Source: Nocardioides iriomotensis
GTDB taxonomy: Bacteria; Actinomycetota; Actinomycetes; Propionibacteriales; Nocardioidaceae
Direction of reading: 5' to 3'
DNA length: 64,000 nt
NCBI RefSeq assembly: GCF_004168035.1
Contig: NZ_SDPU01000018.1
Span: 62,001-126,000 of the forward strand
Shown: in pieces, positions 59,181 to 64,000 of the stretch
Layout of the letters: each line of letters begins with the position of its first letter
How positions within the stretch are numbered: the first letter of the stretch is position 1
The notes under the pieces: generated by a model
The model's database searches: none
Told to the model about the DNA's origin: nothing
The model's input: only the letters and a program-made list of their open reading frames with translations
Program-made: the position numbers and the translations under genes

Positions 59181-60637
59181 CCAGCGACCCCGTCGGCGAC
59201 GAGCGTCCCGGGCCCAAGCGCCCGGACCTCGTCACGCTGACGGGCGTCCGCTCCGGGAAGCGGTCCTACTACCGCGCGTACGTCCGCTCCGACGAGCGGC
59301 TGCAGCGCGCGGTCCGCGCCATGGACTCGATCTCGCGGGCGCTGGTCCGCACGGTCGAGGGGCCGCGCGGCCTGCTCGAGGAAGTCGCCCGCGCGGCCGC
59401 CCAGCACCTCGAGGCCGAGTGGACGATCCTCGCCCTCGGCGACGGCCACCTCACCGGTGCCCGGCCGCGGTTCCTGGTCGTCGACGCGACCGGCGAGGTG
59501 TTCGGGTCCGACGGCGAGCTGCCCGGACAGGTGCGCCGCGAGCTCGGCGCGATCCGGGCCGGGCACGCGGTCCGGGCGTTCGACGACAGCCGCTGGGTGC
59601 GGGTGCCGATGAGCCTCGAGGGTCGCCAGGTCGGCAGCCTCGCCGGGCTGCACGGTCTCGAGGTGCAGCCGGAGCCCAGCGACCTGTCGGTGCTGCGGAT
59701 CCTGGCCAACCAGGCCGCGGTGTCGCTGCACACGTCGGAGCAGTACCAGGCCGGGCTCACCTTGCACCGCCGCGCGCAGCGGCTGTACGACGAGGCGACG
59801 GCCCAGGCCCAGCACCTCGCCGAGCGCACCCGCGAGCTGCGGCAGGCCGAGCAGCGGCTCGTGCTCGCCCACCAGCGCGAGCTGCTCGACGCCGAGCGGC
59901 ACCGGATCGCCCGCGAGCTGCACGACAGCGTCACCCAGTACGTCCTCTCCGCCGGCATGGCCGTCGAGGTCGCGCGCGGCGACGTCGACGCCTACGCCAC
60001 GGGCGCGCGCGACGGCAGCCCGGAGGGGGCACGGCGCGTGCTCGAGCAGCTCGAGACCGCCAAGAAGCTGTCGCAGGAGGCCGTCGACCAGCTGCGGCGC
60101 GCGATCTACGCGCTGCACCAGACGCCGCGCGAGACCGTGTCGACGCTGCCCGAGCTGCTGCAGGAGGTCACCGAGCACCACCGGCCGCAGCTCGACGTCG
60201 GGCTGCACGTCGAGGGCGACGTGGTCATGCTGGGCAACGATGCCGACCACGAGATCGCCCGGGCCGTCGGCGAGGCGATGTTCAACGTCGCCACCCACGC
60301 GCGCGCCACCCGGGCCGCCGTACGCCTGAGGTACCGGACCGACGAGATCCTCGTGTCCGTCGCCGACAACGGCCAGGGCACGCCGGCCGAGCTGAGCCGG
60401 ATGCTCCGCGTCGAGCGGCGCGGCTCGCCCGACGGGCGGCACCGCGGCCTGGCCAACATCGAGACCCGCATCGTCGAGCTCGGCGGGACCGTCGCGTTCC
60501 GCCGCGCCCGGCTGGGCGGGGTGCGCGTCGAGATGCGCGTCCCGCTTCCGCTCCCGGCCAACCCGCGCCGCGGGATCATCAACGAGCTCGTCGGGACCGG
60601 CCGGCCCGCGAGCACCGACGTCGACCAGGAGGCCTGA
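59177..60637 (+). CDS. NarL/LuxR-type sensor histidine kinase with GAF domain
   Basis: The 486-residue kinase has no membrane segment. A GAF-like domain (about 45-190), a coiled coil (about 195-238) and a HisKA_3 dimer domain with His249 (ERHRIARELHDSVTQYVLS) precede a HATPase domain (VADNGQGTP; RGLANIETRIVELGG). It starts at GTG overlapping the dehydrogenase gene and precedes its regulator by 1 base. A cytosolic signal linked to alcohol oxidation is plausible. Confidence 0.92.
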   Translation: MTSDPVGDERPGPKRPDLVTLTGVRSGKRSYYRAYVRSDERLQRAVRAMDSISRALVRTVEGPRGLLEEVARAAAQHLEAEWTILALGDGHLTGARPRFLVVDATGEVFGSDGELPGQVRRELGAIRAGHAVRAFDDSRWVRVPMSLEGRQVGSLAGLHGLEVQPEPSDLSVLRILANQAAVSLHTSEQYQAGLTLHRRAQRLYDEATAQAQHLAERTRELRQAEQRLVLAHQRELLDAERHRIARELHDSVTQYVLSAGMAVEVARGDVDAYATGARDGSPEGARRVLEQLETAKKLSQEAVDQLRRAIYALHQTPRETVSTLPELLQEVTEHHRPQLDVGLHVEGDVVMLGNDADHEIARAVGEAMFNVATHARATRAAVRLRYRTDEILVSVADNGQGTPAELSRMLRVERRGSPDGRHRGLANIETRIVELGGTVAFRRARLGGVRVEMRVPLPLPANPRRGIINELVGTGRPASTDVDQEA

Positions 60638-60638
60638 C

Positions 60639-61331
60639 GTGGCGACCCTGACCCCCACCGACTCCCGCTCCGACGGGACCGCCGACGCACCCGATGCCGT
60701 CGGCATCATGCTCGTCGACGACCACGCGATCGTCCGGCAGGGCCTGCGCAGCATCCTCGAGCGCGAGTCCGACCTGCGTGTGGTCGCGGAGGCGTCCAGC
60801 TCCGCCGAGGCGCTGGCCGTGGTCGAGCGTGCCCGGCCGCAGATCGTCCTGCTCGACCTCAAGCTGTCGACCTCGTCGGACACCGAGGGGCTCGAGCTCT
60901 GCGCCGCCCTCGTCGAGCGCTACCCCGAGCTCGGCGTGCTCGTGCTGACGACGTTCCTCGACGAGCGGCTCGTGCTGGCGGCGATCCGTGCCGGCGCCCG
61001 CGGGTACGTCGTGAAGGACGTCGACACCTCGGCGCTGATCCGCGCGATCCGCGACGTGTCGCGCGGTGAGAGCGCGTTCGACGCGCGCAGCGCCGCCGCG
61101 ATGGTGCGCGGGCTCAACGCGCCGCCGGTCGAGGAGTCCAAGCACCTCACCTCGCGCGAGTGCGAGGTGCTCAAGCTCCTCGCGCGCGGGCTGAGCAACA
61201 AGGACATCGGCGAGCAGCTCTACATCTCCGAGACGACCGCGAAGTTCCACGTCGGCAACATCCTGCGCAAGCTCGGCGTCTCGCGCCGGGCCGAGGCGGT
61301 CTACGAGGCCTCGAAGATGGGCGTCATCTGA
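60639..61331 (+). CDS. LuxR/NarL-family response regulator
   Basis: The 230-residue regulator has DDH (27-29), phospho-acceptor Asp73 (LLDLKLS), an insertion (STSSDTEG) after it and a C-terminal LuxR helix-turn-helix (LTSRECEVLKLLARGLSNKDIGEQLYISETTAKFHVGNILRKLGV). It pairs with the preceding kinase. The likely target is the operon starting at 57945, through the palindrome at 57807. Confidence 0.93.
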   Translation: MATLTPTDSRSDGTADAPDAVGIMLVDDHAIVRQGLRSILERESDLRVVAEASSSAEALAVVERARPQIVLLDLKLSTSSDTEGLELCAALVERYPELGVLVLTTFLDERLVLAAIRAGARGYVVKDVDTSALIRAIRDVSRGESAFDARSAAAMVRGLNAPPVEESKHLTSRECEVLKLLARGLSNKDIGEQLYISETTAKFHVGNILRKLGVSRRAEAVYEASKMGVI

Positions 61332-61398
61332 CCGGGTGATGAGTTCTCGCGGCTCCCACCGTCATACGGGTGACACCCCGAGACGGAAGGATGACGCG

Positions 61399-62406
61399 AT
61401 GACCGTGACGACGCGGCCGGAGGAGCCGAGCGTGGAGAGTCTGGGCGAGGTCGGCGAGCGGGAGTTCGCCGGTCTGGCGGAGCGGCACCGGCGCGAGCTG
61501 CACGTGCACTGCTACCGCATGCTCGGGTCGTTCGAGGACGCCGAGGACACCGTGCAGGAGACCTTCCTGCGCGCCTGGCGGCGGCGGGAGACCTTCGAGG
61601 GGCGGTCGACGTTCCGGGCCTGGCTCTACAAGATCGCCACCAACGCCTGCCTCGAACTGCTCGCCAAGCGCCGGCCCGAGCCCGCGACCGGCGGCGAGGT
61701 GCTGTGGCTGCAGCCCTACCCGGACCGGCTGCTCGACGAGCTGCCGACGGATGACGTCGACGAGCCGGAGTCCGTCGCCGTCGCACGCGAGACGATCGAG
61801 CTCGCCTACCTCGTGGCCGTCCAGCACCTCGCGCCCCGGCCGCGCGCCGTCCTCATCCTGCGCGACGTGCTCGACTGGCCGGCCAAGGACGTCGCCGACC
61901 TGCTCGGGGACTCCGTCAACTCCGTGAACAGCGCGCTCCAGCGGGCCCGTGCCGGAATGCGGGAGCACCTGCCCGCCGAGCGGCAGGACTGGACCGGCGG
62001 CGAGCTCGACGACGCGACACGGGACCTGGTGCGCCGCTTCACCGACGCCAGCCTGGCCAAGGACGTCACCACCGTCGCGACGATGCTGCGCGACGACGTC
62101 CGATTCTCGATGCCGCCGACTCCGGGCGTGTACGTCGGTCGCGACGCCGTCGTCGCCAACTGGGTCGCGGACGGCTTCGAGGACCTCCCCGAGCTGCGCG
62201 CCGTCCCCACCTCCGTGAACCGGCAGCCGGCCGTCGCCTACTACATCTGGAACGCGAGCGCGGAGGCGTTCGTGCCGCTCACGATCGACGTCCTGCGCAT
62301 CTCGGGCGGGACCGTCACCGAGGTCTTCATCTTCCACGCCGACCGGTTCCCGCGCCTCGGCCTGCCCGAGCGCCTGCCGGCCGACGGCTCGGGGGTGACG
62401 TCATGA
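61399..62406 (+). CDS. Sigma-70 family (ECF, SigG/SnoaL-tailed) factor
   Basis: The 335-residue protein has region 2 (HRRELHVHCYRMLGSFEDAEDTVQETFLRAWRRR, about 32-65) and region 4 (LAPRPRAVLILRDVLDWPAKDVADLLGDSVNSVNSALQRARAGM). A C-terminal SnoaL-like domain (about 215-325) follows; these act as built-in regulators in place of an anti-sigma. GGAAGG 9 bases before ATG 61399 favours this start. It overlaps the DUF6069 gene, a common pair. Confidence 0.9.
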   Translation: MTVTTRPEEPSVESLGEVGEREFAGLAERHRRELHVHCYRMLGSFEDAEDTVQETFLRAWRRRETFEGRSTFRAWLYKIATNACLELLAKRRPEPATGGEVLWLQPYPDRLLDELPTDDVDEPESVAVARETIELAYLVAVQHLAPRPRAVLILRDVLDWPAKDVADLLGDSVNSVNSALQRARAGMREHLPAERQDWTGGELDDATRDLVRRFTDASLAKDVTTVATMLRDDVRFSMPPTPGVYVGRDAVVANWVADGFEDLPELRAVPTSVNRQPAVAYYIWNASAEAFVPLTIDVLRISGGTVTEVFIFHADRFPRLGLPERLPADGSGVTS

Positions 62407-62825
62407 GCGTCGCGACCGTGCCGAGCCCACCCGCCACCTACGCGCGACGGCTTCGCCGGCTCCTCGGCGCAGGCCTCCTCGGCGTGCTCGCGGCGATGGC
62501 GGCCACCACCCTCGCCGCCGCCCTCGCCGAGGCGCTCGGCGTCACCTTCGAGGTGCCCGCCGGCAGCGGCGTGCCGATCCCGTTGCCCGGGTTCGCCTTC
62601 GTGACCGGCGTCTTCTCGGTCGTGGGCGTGCTCCTCGCCGCGGCGTTCCTGCGATGGAGCGCTCGCCCCGCTCGGCGGTTCGTCCGGACGACCGTGTCGC
62701 TGACCGCGGTCTCGCTGGTCCCGCCCCTGCTCGCCGAGGCTGACACCGCCACCACGCTCGCACTCATGGGGCTGCACCTCATCGCCGCCACGGTGATGAT
62801 CCCCGTCCTCGCCCGACGCCTCTGA
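62403..62825 (+). CDS. DUF6069 family membrane protein
   Basis: The 140-residue protein has four membrane segments (LLGAGLLGVLAAMAATTLAA; FAFVTGVFSVVGVLLAAAFL; VSLTAVSLVPPLLAEA; TLALMGLHLIAATVMIPVLA). It matches the small DUF6069 family found with sigma factors of this type. It starts with ATG overlapping the sigma gene by 4 bases. Function unknown. Confidence 0.85.
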   Translation: MSVATVPSPPATYARRLRRLLGAGLLGVLAAMAATTLAAALAEALGVTFEVPAGSGVPIPLPGFAFVTGVFSVVGVLLAAAFLRWSARPARRFVRTTVSLTAVSLVPPLLAEADTATTLALMGLHLIAATVMIPVLARRL

Positions 62826-62840
62826 CGCCGGGCCGACGCC

Positions 62841-63747
62841 CTACTTGGTCGTGTGCCGGTGCTCGACGACCACCAGAGTGATGGCGACGAGCGCGCCGAT
62901 CGCGGTCTCGACGCCGCGGTCCACGATCAGGGCGCGCGTCGACGGCTGGGCGGCGACCGTCCCCATCAGCAGCGCCATCGGCGTGATGAACAGCAGGGCG
63001 AGCGCGTAGTTGCGAGGCACGAGAAGCTCCGTGACCACCTGCAGCGCCACGACCACCAGGACGATCGGCACTGGCTCGAGGCCCAGGCTCAGCAATGCCG
63101 CGGCGGGCAGGAGCCCGAGCGTGGTGCCGGCGATGCGGTGCCCGGCGCGCAGAACCTGGTGCTGGCGGCCCGGAGCACTCAGGGGAGCGGCTGCCGCCAC
63201 CATCGCCCACCACGGATGACCGATGCCCACGGCGGCGGCAAGAGCACCGGCGACGCCCACGGCGACGACGTACCTCAGTGAGTCGACCGGGCGAGGCGAC
63301 CGGAGGCTGGGACGGCCCGGCTGGGGTGCGCCGGGCGAGGGCGTCGACGTTGCCCACGACCAGCGAGAACGCGGCGCTGGCCGTCGTGACGGCGACGGCG
63401 GCCGGGAGGTCCGACCAGCCACCGGGGGGCCGCTGCGACCGTCCCGAAGGCGAAGATCAGGAACAGCGGGCCCGGCGGGCGCCGGCGTCGACGGCCGCGA
63501 GGACGGCCCCCAGCATCACGGAGGCGAGCAGGGCAAGGCCGGTCGTGGCCTGCATGACCGCCCGGGGAAGGTGCACGTGGTTCCGCCCGTACAACGACGT
63601 GAACGCGCCGAAGGCCGCGTAGATCGCCCACGGTGCGCGATCGATCAGGACGACCGTCAGGAGCGGGACGGCGACACTGAGCCCGGCCCGCAGGGCGACG
63701 CGGTGGCCTCCGGGGGGAGCCGGCCGCACGTGGACGAGGTCGCGCAC
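62841..63747 (-). pseudogene. Decayed FUSC-family transporter gene
   Basis: FUSC-type sequence is spread over three frames on the minus strand. The N-terminal part (VRDLVHVRPAPPGGHRVALR, IDRAPWAIYAAFGAFTSLYGRNHVHL) runs to about 63481 and then hits a stop. PPGPLFLIFAFGTVAAAP follows in another frame, then GGWSDLPAAVAVTTASAAF in a third, and VDSLRYVVAVGVAGALAAAVGIGHPWWAMV to the end at 62841. A stretch seems deleted near 63480, a C-run (63421-63427) has an extra base, and a third shift lies near 63290-63340. Sequencing error is less likely given three breaks in 250 bases. Confidence 0.75.
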
Positions 63748-63809
63748 CCCGAACGTGAGTGAGGTGCGTGCCGGCGCGGACGTCGCCGGTGGCCGGACCA
63801 GACCTCCGG

Positions 63810-64000
63810 TCAGCGCGCGTGGCGGTCCAGCGCACTCGTCCACATGCGGGAGATCAGGTGGCTCATGGGATAGCGCTGGATCAGGAACAGCATGACCTTG
63901 TCCCGGGTGCGGCGGACGTCGGTGTAGGTCCACTCGACCTGGAGGTGGCTGCCTGCGTCGCCGTTCGGTCCGATCCGGACCGAACCGGTGCCGGAACCGC
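63810..64000 (-). CDS. SRPBCC-like protein, 3' end only
   Basis: The last 62 codons are visible, ending at the TGA at 63812-63810. The sequence GSHLQVEWTYTDVRRTRDKVMLFLI, then MSHLISRMWTSALDRHAR, is compatible with the C-terminal helix of a polyketide cyclase/SRPBCC protein. The start lies beyond the window. It precedes the FUSC pseudogene and might share its transcript. Confidence 0.55.
   Translation of the reverse strand, partial: GSGTGSVRIGPNGDAGSHLQVEWTYTDVRRTRDKVMLFLIQRYPMSHLISRMWTSALDRHAR

Overview
The window is GC-rich (roughly 70 percent or more), densely coding DNA with many GTG starts and 4-base start/stop overlaps. A mycothiol-dependent-type enzyme, DUF3263, a SAM-I riboswitch before threonine synthase, a second-type GroEL under CIRCE control, and mycofactocin-pathway proteins all point to an actinobacterium. 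The overall gene mix resembles Nocardioides or relatives; this placement is an inference, as there is no rRNA here. I see no prophage, integrase, IS element or CRISPR array; it reads as ordinary chromosome with short palindromic repeats.

Layout. 1-7.5 kb: kinase-like DUF4032 protein (cut by the window edge), SoxR, a split transketolase, CsbD, tRNA-Thr, PdxY, an M23 peptidase, and a dioxygenase/MarR pair. 7.5-17.5 kb: a tricarboxylate locus with a CoA-transferase, a citryl-CoA-lyase-like citrate synthase homologue, IclR, a TctCBA transporter, a universal stress protein, a second TctC and a CitA/CitB-type two-component system. 17.5-23.8 kb: uracil-DNA glycosylase, an unusual histidine-rich membrane protein with its MerR regulator, and an unknown gene bracketed by inverted copies of a 58-62 bp palindromic element. 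23.8-31.5 kb: a permease, a PHA-synthase-like hydrolase, and trehalose genes otsA and otsB. 31.6-38.1 kb: SAM-I riboswitch, thrC, a sulfur-carrier protein, assorted small enzymes, and groEL with two CIRCE operators. 38.1-42.7 kb: AlkB homologue with an SOS-box-like site, and an ABC/FtsX exporter pair.

42.8-57.8 kb holds a GntR regulator, a dipeptidase and a complete molybdenum-hydroxylase gene set: MobA-like cytidylyltransferase, MoxR ATPase, VWA protein, XdhC, a GAF regulator, and the S, L, M and CoxG-type proteins. The large subunit carries the form II active-site loop (AYRGAGR), so CO is probably not its substrate. Directly downstream are a lone mftD (mycofactocin maturation), a mycofactocin-type SDR, an iron-containing alcohol dehydrogenase and a sensor kinase/LuxR-type regulator pair (to 61.3 kb). 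Together these look like an oxidation module for alcohols, aldehydes or heterocycles. The right end has a sigma factor, a DUF6069 protein, a decayed FUSC-type gene and a truncated SRPBCC-like gene.

The points most worth following are the palindromic element family and the gene it brackets, the tricarboxylate uptake/cleavage locus, the duplicated HxxFGxD-PxH membrane protein, the riboswitch-controlled thrC/sulfur-carrier pair, and the orphan mftD next to the molybdenum hydroxylase.
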